Assembly: GCF_002865645.1 (NCBI RefSeq)
Contig: NW_020194667.1
Span: 2,131,762 to 2,195,761, forward strand
From: Hyaloscypha bicolor E
Lineage: Eukaryota > Ascomycota > Leotiomycetes > Helotiales > Hyaloscyphaceae
Length of the DNA stretch: 64,000 nt
Direction: 5' to 3'
Part shown: piece after piece, positions 35,037-45,696 of the stretch
How positions within the stretch are numbered: position 1 is the first letter of the stretch
How the letters are laid out: each line of letters opens with the position of its first letter
Notes under the pieces: model-generated
What the model was told of the DNA's origin: nothing
The model's input: only the letters and a program-made list of their open reading frames with translations
Databases searched by the model: none
Program-made: the position numbers and the translations under genes

Positions 35037-35718
35037 GAGATGTTGATGAAAATGATGTGATGTAGACATTACCAGCATACTTATCTGTGTATTTGCATTG
35101 GTAGTCATGGGGATGATTGAGCTTGATCTTCATTGAAAATTCGAGGAAGGAGATTCGAAGTGATCGGTTCTTGGGGGTGCATCATCGAGGGGTAGTCTTG
35201 GCACACCCGCTCACATCCTGGCGTTCTGATGGTGTTCATGGCTGTACGGAATACGGAGTAACCTTACATAATTGCAAATCAAGCATCTTTATATAAGTTG
35301 TGAAGACCAACTGTACAAGCACGTTCTCCAACATCCTCCAAATTGCCAGCCCGCCAAGCCACCCGGCGAAGTTCGAGAAACCCTCGGTCGCTCATCCTGA
35401 GCCCTTTGCCCCACGTGCTCGCCTGGGCGACTCCCCGCCTTCTTCATTCGGATTGGTGTGAACCCTGAGCATCGATCCGGGATGCAAGCTCTTCGGCCTC
35501 GAGGAACAGAGTGCAAATAATCACTCATGATATCATCCTGTGCACGGTTTAGTGACCGCATATGGAAGGCGTTGCCTGCTGGCTCGGACTCGTCCGATAG
35601 ATAGTTTGCTAGAATCCTAGAAGCTACAACTACGGAGCTGTAAAGCTCCATGGCTTCTCTCTTCCCTCTTTCTCTCGTTTACTTCTCTCTTGCTTCTTAC
35701 TCAATTGAAGTTGTCAAA
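35037..35718. other. intergenic between hapX and RNase T2
   Basis: No gene. Contains the hapX 3' region and the RNase T2 promoter. Confidence 0.4.
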
Positions 35719-36798
35719 ATGCGGCTCACTACACTCACTCTTCTCAGCTCTGTGCTCTTCGGAGTCTCTCACGGTTCCCTCTATGGAGAGAGCAATCTGA
35801 ACCACACATGTCAATTGCGTTTGCTTCACCCTCCCCTCCAAGTGCCATGTTCTCACAGACTACTAGAAACTCCCTATCTCTCTTGCTCAAAAGAAGCCTT
35901 CCCAAACATCACCGATTCTTGCTGTACCGAAACCTTTGGCGGTCTCGTCCTGAGCACCCAATTCTGGGACACCTACACTGGCCTCGAGTCCAAGGGCCAA
36001 GTGCTGCCCAAAAACACATGGACACTGCACGGTCTCTGGCCTGACTTCTGCAACGGCTCGTTCACGCAATACTGTGATCTAAAGTTCGTCTCCTTTCCCC
36101 GTCCCCTTTCCCTAACGGTGTTTGAAGCTGAACCCCCACCCCTCAGCCGTCAATACGACCCCGTCCCCTCTCCAAACACCACAACTGGGACCTCCTCCGG
36201 TACCCCCGTGCCCCCCTATACGGGGCCAAGCATCAGCTCCTTCCTCGCGCCCCTGGGCAAGCTCGACCTCCTTGCTTACATGAACAAATACTGGATCTCC
36301 CAAGGCTCGCCCAACGGCGATTTCTGGGGCCACGAGTTCAGCAAACACGCTACATGCTTTTCGTCTTTCGATTTACCTTGCTGTGGTCCTTCCTACACTA
36401 ACCATAGTGATGTGGTGGATTTCTTCCAGACTGCTGTGCAATATTATGCCAACTTGCCCACCTATGGTTGGCTCTCAGCGGCCGGTATTCGACCTTCAAA
36501 CGCAACGAGGGTTAGTTTAACGGACCTGCAAAGCGCGCTGACAAAGGGCTTCGGCGCGTTGCCGTATATTGGGTGCTCGGGACCCAGGTATAATACCACG
36601 GAGGCAGGGAAGGGGAGTTTGGATAATGGGTTCACGGAACTGAGTGAGGTGTGGTATTATTATCACGTTTATGGACGCGTGCAGAGGAGTCAGGGACTCC
36701 CAGTTAATGCGAGTATTAATGGGGGGAGTGTGAGTTCTTGTGCGAAGGCTAGTAGCGCGTTGTTGTATCCGCTGAGGGCTGTGGGGAGTGATGCTTGA
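35719..36798 (+). CDS. secreted ribonuclease T2
   Basis: Start at 35719 chosen because it begins a signal peptide (MRLTTLTLLSSVLFGVSHGS) with context TCAAAATG; an in-frame ATG 69 bp upstream lacks this. An in-frame 63-nt intron at 36084-36146 (GTTCGT...CTCAG) interrupts the family block CDLNRQYDPVPSPNTTTG; removing it gives 338 residues. Active sites: CAS I WTLHGLWPDFC (101-111, His104) and CAS II HEFSKHATC (184-192, with His184, Glu185, Lys188, His189). The enzyme cleaves single-stranded RNA via 2',3'-cyclic phosphates, in vacuole or outside the cell. The region around residues 31-50 (QLRLLHPPLQVPC) looks less conserved and might hide another small intron. Confidence 0.9.
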   Translation: MRLTTLTLLSSVLFGVSHGSLYGESNLNHTCQLRLLHPPLQVPCSHRLLETPYLSCSKEAFPNITDSCCTETFGGLVLSTQFWDTYTGLESKGQVLPKNTWTLHGLWPDFCNGSFTQYCDLKFVSFPRPLSLTVFEAEPPPLSRQYDPVPSPNTTTGTSSGTPVPPYTGPSISSFLAPLGKLDLLAYMNKYWISQGSPNGDFWGHEFSKHATCFSSFDLPCCGPSYTNHSDVVDFFQTAVQYYANLPTYGWLSAAGIRPSNATRVSLTDLQSALTKGFGALPYIGCSGPRYNTTEAGKGSLDNGFTELSEVWYYYHVYGRVQRSQGLPVNASINGGSVSSCAKASSALLYPLRAVGSDA

Positions 36799-37144
36799 GG
36801 GGTTTAGTGCGTGGAAGAGAGGGGAAAGGTAATGGGGAAGATGATGAGTTGATGGTTAATAGCTAATGAGATGCTTTTCGTATGCTGATTTTGTTGTCCA
36901 CTTGGTAGCCGTCCAGGGCATTGCAGTACTGCTATAATTGACGAGTTCTTGCACTTGTTTCCGGTACCCATAACCAAAGCCTAAAACCAAATTGCAGGTA
37001 TATGCTCCCCAACATTGCCTCTAAACTCCATTTTTATCTCTCCCCTGTCTTCATCATAGCCCATCTTCACTCGTACAGCCCCTCTAAATCTTACATCCCA
37101 TCAGAGCCAATGTCCATCCCACTGTCTCTCCCTTCTTCATCCCG
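36799..37144. other. intergenic between convergent RNase T2 and LCL2
   Basis: Terminator region of both genes; nothing else seen. Confidence 0.4.
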
Positions 37145-37606
37145 TCACAACAACCCCTTCCTGGCCAACTCAATCTTCCTCGCCGCCTCACCCGCCTTAA
37201 AGCCCCCCTTACTAATACACACAGCCTTTCCATCCGCCAGCTCGAACTTCTCCTCGTGAGTCGGGTGTGGACATGGGCAGTGGTGCGGGAAATGGACGCA
37301 GGCTAGGGTGTCGGGGCAGAGGTAGTTCGTGCAGTGTGCTATTACCATTCCTCGTCAGCTTACTCCCCACTCAACTTCGGGACGTTAAGGAAGGTGGAGA
37401 GGAAAGAGGGGGGGAGGGAAAGTACCATTTTCATAGTTCTGCTGATACCAAGATGAATCCGAAGGCATGTTTTGTGGTTCTTGCCGCTGTTGTTGTTGTT
37501 GCTGTCCTCCTTGGAACATTTGCTCGAAGAATTGGAATTGTGCGTTCGCGAGTGTGAAGAGGAGGAGCAGGGCGGAGAGGAGGGTGAGGTTGAAATTGCG
37601 TGGCAT
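37145..37606 (-). CDS. LCL2: long chronological lifespan protein 2 (LCL2)
   Basis: Exons 37606-37426 and 37338-37145 (minus) join to 124 residues. A signal peptide ([22 protein letters not shown]) is followed by QFQFFEQMF, a Gln-rich stretch, [13 protein letters not shown], then [20 protein letters not shown] with conserved cysteines. The C-terminus is [21 protein letters not shown]. These are the diagnostic blocks of fungal Lcl2, an ER/secretory protein linked in yeast to ER-associated degradation. Length is normal for the family. Confidence 0.93.
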
Positions 37607-37931
37607 TTTGGTTGCGGGGAGAGTGTGGCCTCTCAGCGTAAAGTTGAGGGTTGAACCTTGCAGTGACGACGAGAAAGACCTCCGAGGGCTTTGATTCAAA
37701 GTTGGGATGTCAACGCAGCAACTGAATTCAAAGGAGCTGAAGTTAGGGTATTGAAGAGAAAGTTGTTGATGAAGTTGCCAGGTATCTCAAAATCTGCCCC
37801 CTTTCGCTCTAGTGCCAAATACCCCTCCACTCCAGTGACTCCACACGCTTCGCCGCCCTGAGTCAACGCCAAAAATTCCCCTCGATAAATTCTCCCCCCT
37901 TCCCAAACATAATCTACACACGACCACCAAA

Positions 37932-39858
37932 ATGAAGACCGCAGAGCTGGCGGCACTGCCGACCGCTCTCGCAGCGCCCGATTTCAAAGTCATTGAGCCG
38001 CACCTCATCGCTCTCGACAAGCACCTGATCCTGCGAACGTTCGTCGACGGCTACTCGCTCAGCGAGGCTGACATCAACATCTGGGTCACGATCCGCAGCA
38101 ACAAGGTCGCGAACGCATTCTTGAAGCGTGGAGCGCTACCGAATCTGGGGAGATGGTTTACCTATATTGAGCAGAGCCATCCGGAAATCCAGGAGGAGAT
38201 TAAAGCGAAGGATGAGGCGGAGAGGGCGAGGAAGGCGGGCCTGAGTAAGGCGGGCGCTAGCTACAATATGGCGTTGCAGGATGTGGAGAAGGGTGTTGTT
38301 ACGAGATTTCCTCCGGAGCCTTCGTATGTTCCCTTTTCAAGGTGTGGAGAGATTTGCTAACTGGTGAAGGGGATACTTGCATATTGGTCATTTGAAGGCG
38401 GCTATGTTGAACGATTACTTCGCACACGAGCTCTACAAAGGCACGCTTCTACTACGGTTCGATGATACGAATCCTTCGAAGGAGAAGCAGGAATATGAGG
38501 ACTCGATTATTGAAGATCTCAAGCTGGTGGGCATCAAGCCGGACAAGACGAGCTATACCAGCGATCATCTCGAGGTGTTGTACCAGTACTGTATTCGAAT
38601 GATCAAGGAGGGCCATGCATACGCAGACGATACGGATCAAGATACTATGAGAGACGAAAGAATGAAGGGGATTGCGAGCAAGAACCGGAGTAAGAGTGTC
38701 GAGGAGAATCTGGCGATTTTCGAGGAGATGAAGGCAGGCTCTGAGATTGGATTGAAGAATGCCATTCGTGCGAAGATGTCAGTCGACAATCCCAACAAGG
38801 CTATGCGAGATCCTGTGATCTACCGCTGCAATCTTCTACCACACCACCGCACCGGCGAGACCTGGAAGATGTACCCTACCTATGACTTTGCATGCCCAAT
38901 CGTCGACGCTCTCGAAGGTGTAACCCACGCTCTAAGAACGACCGAGTACACAGATCGTAACCCACAATACCAATGGTTCCTCGACACCCTAAAACTTCGC
39001 CAAGTCCACATGTGGGATTTCGCAAGAATGAACTTTATCAGAACCGTTCTCTCGAAACGAAAGCTGACGAAGTTGGTCGATGCTGGAATTGTCTGGGGCT
39101 GGGATGACCCACGTATGCCTACCATTCGAGGAGTTCGAAGACACGGCATGACTATTGGTGCATTACGGGATTTCATTCTGAAGCAAGGACCAAGTCGAAA
39201 TATTGTCACGATGGACTGGACGAACTTCTGGGCTTCCAACAAGAAAGAAATTGACCCCATCGCACCGAGACATACTGCCGTGGATACCAAAGATACCGTC
39301 AAAGCCACCATCACCAACGGTCCAACCGAAGCACACACCGAAGATAAGTTCAAGATCCCCAAGGCCGGAGATGCTGGAGGGAAAAAGAAGGTCGGATACA
39401 GCAAACATCTCATCCTTGACCAGGAGGACGTCAAGCTCTTCAAGCAAGACGAAGAAATCACCTTGATGAACTGGGGCAACGCCATCGTCCGCAAGATCAT
39501 CAGCTCTAACCCCATCACGGACATCGAGCTAGAGCTGCACCTCGAAGGCGACGTCAAGAAGACAGAGAAGAAAGTCACGTGGCTATCCACCGGCCCAGCC
39601 GAACTTATCCCCGCTGAGGTATGGGAGTTCGATCACCTGTTCACGAAGGACAAGCTGGAGGAAGAGGATAACTGGGAGGACTTCGTGAATAAGGAGAGTT
39701 CGAGCAAGACGATCCAGCTGTGCGATGCGAATGTGGCGGATTTGAAGGAGGATGATATTATTCAATTAGAGAGGAAGGGGTATTTCAGGGTTGATAAGCC
39801 TGCTGGGGATGGCAAGCCGCTGGTGTTGTTTGGGATTCCGACGGGGAAGACGAAGTGA
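37932..39858 (+). CDS. GUS1: cytosolic glutamyl-tRNA synthetase
   Basis: Exons 37932-38323 and 38370-39858 join to 626 residues. The N-terminal 110 residues form the GST-like helical domain that binds the Arc1 cofactor in yeast (GYSLSEADINIWVTI, LPNLGRWFTYIE). The class I catalytic core follows: [20 protein letters not shown] (HIGH), LLLRFDDTNPSKEKQEYE, HHRTGETWKMYPTYDFACP and VLSKRKLTKLVD (KMSKS-type loop). A C-terminal beta-barrel anticodon domain ends the protein. It charges tRNA-Glu in the cytosol. The intron sits inside the motif preceding HIGH, so the larger exon alone lacks the start. It overlaps no neighbour; LCL2 is divergent upstream. Confidence 0.95.
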
Positions 39859-40644
39859 GGCGGGGTAGAGAAAAGTTTACTTGCTGCATAGAGCTGTGAA
39901 TGAATTGATGAGTAATGATAGAGGACCTTAGCCCTCGGTGATTTGTGTAGGGTGCTTCTCTCACCAAGTGGTGGTTTTGTGTTCAGTGTTCTCAACTCCT
40001 TTGTGGCAAATTCGAGCTTTAATTCTTGGCTCGAGCGGTGAGAGTCCGAGAAATTCGTAATCGGAATCCTCCACCGAGAGCGAATCCAGCAAGGCGATAT
40101 AACCTCGGGTCGTCGAACTAAACCTCTCTCCCCGCCCCCCCCAAAAATAGGCTGCAGGCCCGAGCCCGAACAGAAACCCTGCAAATTGATCAGTGTGCAG
40201 AGCGGGGAATCTTACGTTGAAGGTTGCTTTTTTTCAGCCTCAATGTCCCCGGTCCAAGCCGTCTACCAGGGATGGCGAAGTCATCGCCAATCATTAGTCT
40301 CAGCTCCTCGTGGGGTCTTTGCGGTGCAACCCACCCACATGCAGAACAATACTTTGTCATGAAAGGACCAATCCGAGTGAAGTGGCGACTGCACACCATC
40401 TCTGATCTTGTCTAAAATGGATTCTTGCATATTCAGCTGAAACTGTGGGAATTGCCTTACAAGGCCCATGCCCTGGGGCCGGCGCGGCTCGTTAAGGCTG
40501 GGCTATAAACATGCGCAGGTCCACTCGATAGCCTTGCCAAAAACATGCTTTCTTCACTGGATAATCGATGCGAATTGAATGTGCCGTCAACCTCATATCA
40601 TATCCGCCTTTCATTATAAGCCAATTGAACAATAATCGGCGATC
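39859..40644. other. intergenic
   Basis: Between the synthetase stop and the CorA-like gene; short frames only, without resemblance to known proteins. Confidence 0.35.
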
Positions 40645-43600
40645 ATGGGCGATCATGACTCGCCAGGTACTTGCCTGTCAACGGTACCACACGGCCCCCC
40701 ATTCCGCGAAGATGTGCGCGATACTCTTCTTCACTATTTCGGATGCCTTCGCGAGGATGGAAAACGAGATAAGAATAAATTCTTGTCGCCGAATAGAAAA
40801 CTGACCAAGGCCGAAGAGAACGCTGAAGAGAAGCTCTTTCGCGAAGAGTACCAGCGCCAAGCATTTTTCAACTCTCTGCCTCCGCACAAGCAACAACGAA
40901 TTGAAGAAGAGAAGAAACGTATTGGAGATTTGCGGATGTTGTTTGAAAGTGATGAGAATAATAAAGGTCTTGTGACTAGGTTCCGGACTAGCTTGAATAT
41001 GTGGGTTCGTCGACGGCTGGAGACTGAAGAGGGGAGGCTCCCAGACGAGAAAAAGCTCTGCAAGGAAAATGCCTTCGGATTGAGTGCGTACATGATGTTT
41101 TTTGAGGACCAGGGGGGTGATACGACTAGTGGATATACTGGAGTGAAGGATGAAGCATTTCCTGAGAACTTCCCGAATCAGAAGATCCCTCTCAAGGATC
41201 TCCTTTACAATGATGACCCAGACACGAATCCACTTATGAAACCCTGCAAAGATGGAAGGATCCGGTACTTCCATCTTCCCGGGAACAACATGGAATGGAT
41301 CGAGGTAAGCATGTAAGGGATCTCCTGGTCGTCTCTACGTTCTAACTTTGATCTTAGGAAGCAATTGCGCGTCATTTCAACGAGAAACGACCTGACTACG
41401 ACGGTCTATTTAGGCAGCCAGCCAATCCTTCAAAGTCATATATGATACTTCGGCCGGGATTCTGGAGAGGTCAGCAACATGGTGGTCGGGGTGATGCCGT
41501 TCACGCGAGGCACATGAGACCTCGGTGTGACATTATCTCCACAAGTCAGATGCTCAACACTGTCCTATAATCGGCTTGCATTAACATATAGCAGATCCCG
41601 AGCACCTCGAGGAATCTCCGAATAATCTTGTGCTTTTTGTACGCAATTCATAACACACTGGAATTAGCTTGACTAATGATTGGGTAGATGCCATATCTGC
41701 ACTGGGAAACTGACAGATCCCGTCACAAATTCGAAGAATCGATGCGTAACATAACCGAAGAGCACACCAGGAAGGACGAGCAGAGAGGCAAGAAATTCTT
41801 GTATGTTTCGTCAGCAGAGGTGAATTCACAAAATCCACAGGCATCAACATCGAGTTCAAAAAAGAAGCCGCCGTCAGTCGATGCGTCTGTTGAATTTATT
41901 GACTCAGATAAACCTCTGCTGCGGCTCAAAACGCCAACTGAGATGGTCCACGCGAAACTCCGAGACGAAGTAACAGCTCATCCAACATCCAAGGCTTCAA
42001 AGACGAGCGTGGTTAAGGCATTGACACCGGGGATGGTGGCTCCGAAAACCTTGTTAGGACAGGTACTTTATAGAGCTGCGCAAATTTCGGAAGCAATGGA
42101 CCGTTACCACGAAGAACAACTACTGAAAGAATATCTCCATGGCAATCCTCCCTTCCACGCACGGCGGACCCTTGATCAATCTTATTACTGGACGCTACAG
42201 TCAACGAAAAAGAGAGACAGAGATCAAGTCGTTTATCGAGGCACCGCACCCAAGAAGAAGTTTATTCACAACGCTCACTGCAAGACCAAGGGGGGGCCAC
42301 CCTGTAGGCAATGCTGGGACGATATTCGAAAGGTCCCCAGAGTGATAATGGTTGATCAGTTATGGCTCTGGATTCTAAATGGAAGTACGTCCTCCATATT
42401 TCCTCTTCTGTCTCCTGCTTTCTTATATTGTAAAGACTCGAGGCTCTTACGCAAGGGCCTTCTCGATAAACATCAGGCCATTATCTAAACACTTCACAGA
42501 TACCATTATCACAAGTTTCCCAAAACGATACGGTCGAAATAAACCTGATCCATCTGCAGTTCACAAAAGTATCCGTCTGCGCCTGAAGCTTGTCCGAAAA
42601 AACGAGATCAGATCGATTTACGACCTAGCTCTTATTATAATCGACGAATGCTCTAAAGTGTTCTTCGATCGTACCAAGACAGCAGACCGACAACCTCAGA
42701 TGATGGATCTCTTCGCGGAAGCTATAGGCAATGTGGTAAGGTCCCCCTGGGTGAATGGTCAGAATGCCTGAGACTGACACTCTTTGCAGAATAATCGAAC
42801 GACGATATACTATGACCACTTCTGGGACATCACTCGCCGATTGTCCAAGGTGTACAAAGATAAGATCATTGTTGACGATGTCGAAGAGCAGGCCAAATCA
42901 TTGCTTGACATCAATCCCGAGGGAGATTTGTCGAGAGAGATTAAAGATGTCCTAGATGAGTTGCACATTATGCTTAACATCAAAAGTAAGCAGCAGAGAG
43001 TGCTAAAGGACTTCCAGAAGCATGTCGAGTACATTTTAGCGCCTGAACTGGCCATAGCGAAGGACATGGGGACAGCAAGAGCGAAAACAGTCACTGCACT
43101 TAAGATCCCCAATAACCAGCAAACAAATACAGCAAATGAAGACACCGACAAGACAGAACACCAAGGAAATACTGAAAATATTCGAGAAAAGACGGCCCTC
43201 AAGGCCGAAAAAGACGCGAAATGGACGATGGAATTTGCGATTCGTTTGTCCGCAGATCTTAACAACCGAGTCGTCGATCTCAATCATCTGAAAGAGTCTG
43301 CTCAGCATACTGAAAAAGCCGTAAGCTTTCTCGATATCTTTAATGCACTTTTTCTGACTATATTGGATTAGGTGGACGGACTTCTCGCATTGAAGCAGCA
43401 ACAGGCAGGGGTGGTTCAAGCGCGAGAAGCCGTCAGGCAAGCAGAAGAGACATTGCGACAAGGGCGGTCAATCATGTTATTCACTGTGATTACTATCATC
43501 TTTGTGAGTCTCTCCATGTCGGCCTGATCCCTCAGATACTAATGAACCCACAGCTTCCGTTATCATTTGGTACAGGGATCTTTGGAATGAACTTGATGAC

Positions 43601-44059
43601 ATTTGGACCGTCATGGACACTGCACAAAGAAATGACTTATATATGTCTGTATTCCCTACTCACTATATTGACTGGAGACTAACCAGTACCGTGCCCTTAG
43701 TCTTCGTATCAATCGTCATAATCGTTACGTCTCTGATCCTCGGCTTCAGTCCTTTCGTTCGTTCATTCCTCTCATTAGTATTAGGGGTGTCCTGGATGTG
43801 GTTCGTGACTACTACGCGGCTCTATGACCTGTGGTTCTTGTCAAGGCAGGATAGCAGCGCACTAACAAGAAAACGAATGATGATTTCGAGGAGGTGGAAA
43901 GAAGAAGCGCGGAGAAAGTACCTAGAGAGACAGGATGAGAAGCAACAGAGACTTGAGGCAGATGAATTGAAGAAAGCAAAGCAAAAACAGAAGAAAACGA
44001 CCCAGGGCGAGGTGGCCGAGGCCTTTGTTCGAAGCAGGAGGCCAGACAGTAACGTTTGA
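40645..44059 (+). CDS. CorA-like divalent-cation transporter family protein, nine exons
   Basis: Exons 40645-41304, 41358-41544, 41592-41638, 41688-42384, 42500-42735, 42790-43320, 43372-43503, 43554-43644 and 43701-44059 join in frame to 979 residues. The long cytosolic part has family blocks LVLFMPYLHWETDR, ARRTLDQSYYWTL, DQVVYRGTAPK, MVDQLWLWIL. A helical stalk ends in TM1 (IMLFTVITIIFLPLSFGTG) with the CorA signature FGMN (GMN at about 841-843), then TM2 (IFFVSIVIIVTSLILGF) and a lysine-rich tail. In fungi such proteins often carry or neighbour ankyrin repeats; here an ankyrin gene is the convergent neighbour. Ion transport is inferred from GMN only. Confidence 0.88.
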
Positions 44060-44258
44060 CTTTGGAAGATAGCAAGGAACGAAGCCTGAGTTGTATTGAA
44101 TACTAGTCAAAGCCCGAGAAACGCTTTCTTAACAATTCGGGTATGTCAAAAATAAACGCCAGGGGAAGTGGAAAAGTACCGCAATATTGATAATTGAGTG
44201 AAAAGGAACCAGGAAAGTGGGTGCTGTTCAAAAAAAAAAATTCAATTCCTCCCCATCT

Positions 44259-45696
44259 CTATACCGAACGTCTCATGTCATCATACAATTCCTTGTCACA
44301 AAGGACGACTATCTCTGCAATGCGCTCTCGGAAGTGGCGTCGCAGGTTCACAATTGATATACCCGCGAGATCTCGCATTGGCCTGAAAACGTACATCTGT
44401 TGCAGAAGCTGTTGCGTCGAATCATGAAGTGTGATTGTACCCAAGCGCCGAAGAAGAACGTTGATGGTGTTCATGCGTTGTTCGAGGTCTTCCCTGGCCC
44501 AAATGAAGGATTCCAAGCCGCTACGAGTATCGCCCCATTGGAAGTGTGAGAGGCTCACCTCATTCTCGTGTGCCGCTTTAATCACTGCGTCAAGTGGCCG
44601 TTTAGCACCAGGGGGCCCCGCTTCTGGCCTTGCGCCAGCCGCAAGAAGGAGTTCAACCATAGTAGCCTGTGTGCGGTGGTGCGCATATGAAAGCTGACAA
44701 ACCAGGCTCAGTGGAGTCTCTCCATCCGCAGAGACTGCATTGGGGTTGGCAGAATGGGAGAGGAGGCTTTGCAAAGTATACAGCGAAGGTGTCTTTGCAG
44801 CTCTATGCAGTGGCGTCAATGAATCCAGTGTGGACGTATTGACGTCTGCACCACGCTCAATGAGCATCCGAGCAGTATTTGAGTCCAGGTCATGGGTAAC
44901 TCGACTTAGAGCTGTCCATCCATTGTCTGACCTTGCGTTAACGTCCGTTCCTCCGTCTAGAAGCAAGGAGACAGCGGTCCGGATCGTTGCCTCCCGCTTG
45001 TATTTGGTCGATACAAGAGAGAGCAGCGGTGTATTCAGATGATGGTCCTTGACTAACGGCGAGGCGCCAAGATTGAGGAATGTTCGAATTAAATTCAAAT
45101 CTTGTCACGTGCTGCGCACAGGCATATATATAGCTTCTTCACCGCCATTAGGGCACCATCATTCATACATATTCATACCAAAACACATACATTTCCACTT
45201 CCACAGCTTGTCCAGGCCGTGACAAATCTACTGGCCTCTTCCGTGCCGCGATGTGAAGTGCAGTTTCGCCCGAAGCATTGCGGCGATGAACGTCGTTGCC
45301 TCGGAGGATCTGTTCATCTTCATCCCCGGCAAGACGTAGATTGTTCCGAACCTGGTCGAACAGCTCTTCTATCTGTTTTTCTAATTCGTGTGGGATGCCA
45401 TTTTCTGCTGCTGGGCCCTTGGCACTCCCTCCATCTTTTCCACCAAGGCGGAGTTCAAGAATAATCTCCTGCAGTCTGACCAGATCACTGTGAATTCCTT
45501 CGGCTATCGGATTAGCGGGTTCCTGGTTTGCCTTGAAGGTCGACGAGACTGTGTTCATCCGCTGTAGCTGATCACGGATGCTGTTGGCACGTTGACTGCT
45601 ACTTGAGGAAGGTTGAGAGGAGCCACCCGAGAACCAATTGCCTGGATGATATGGTGGAGGGTTATCATCCCCTCCCTGAATGGTTGTTGGATCCAT
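44259..45696 (-). CDS. ankyrin-repeat protein, coding frame interrupted by a 127-bp insertion
   Basis: From 45696 (MDPTTIQGGDDNPPPYHPGNWFSGG) the minus-strand frame has a Ser-rich and a coiled-coil region, then starts an ankyrin repeat (SGETALHIAARKRPVDL). It resumes after an insert with NLIRTFLNLGASPLVKDHHL and further repeats (DNGWTALSRVTHDLDS, DSLTPLHRAAK, DGETPLSLVCQ), ending at 44259. The 127 bp between the two copies of AGATTTG (45229-45223 and 45102-45096) break the repeat. No GT-AG intron of suitable phase restores the frame, whereas simple removal of 127 bp does. Without removal, translation stops at 45163. It may be a pseudogene or may use unusual splicing. Partner could be the adjacent CorA-like protein. 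Confidence 0.65.
45102..45228 (-). repeat. 127-bp insertion with short inverted ends inside ankyrin gene
   Basis: On the minus strand the insert runs TTGTCACG...CGTGACAA (perfect 8-bp inverted ends, 45225-45218 and 45109-45102). It is flanked by GAT on both sides, within a longer direct repeat AGATTTG. It is a candidate miniature mobile element or introner-like sequence. Boundaries are ambiguous by several bases because of the direct repeat. Confidence 0.5.

Noticed and set aside
35650..35718. Upstream in-frame ATG of RNase T2
   Set aside because: The second Met begins a clean signal peptide and has a better start context.
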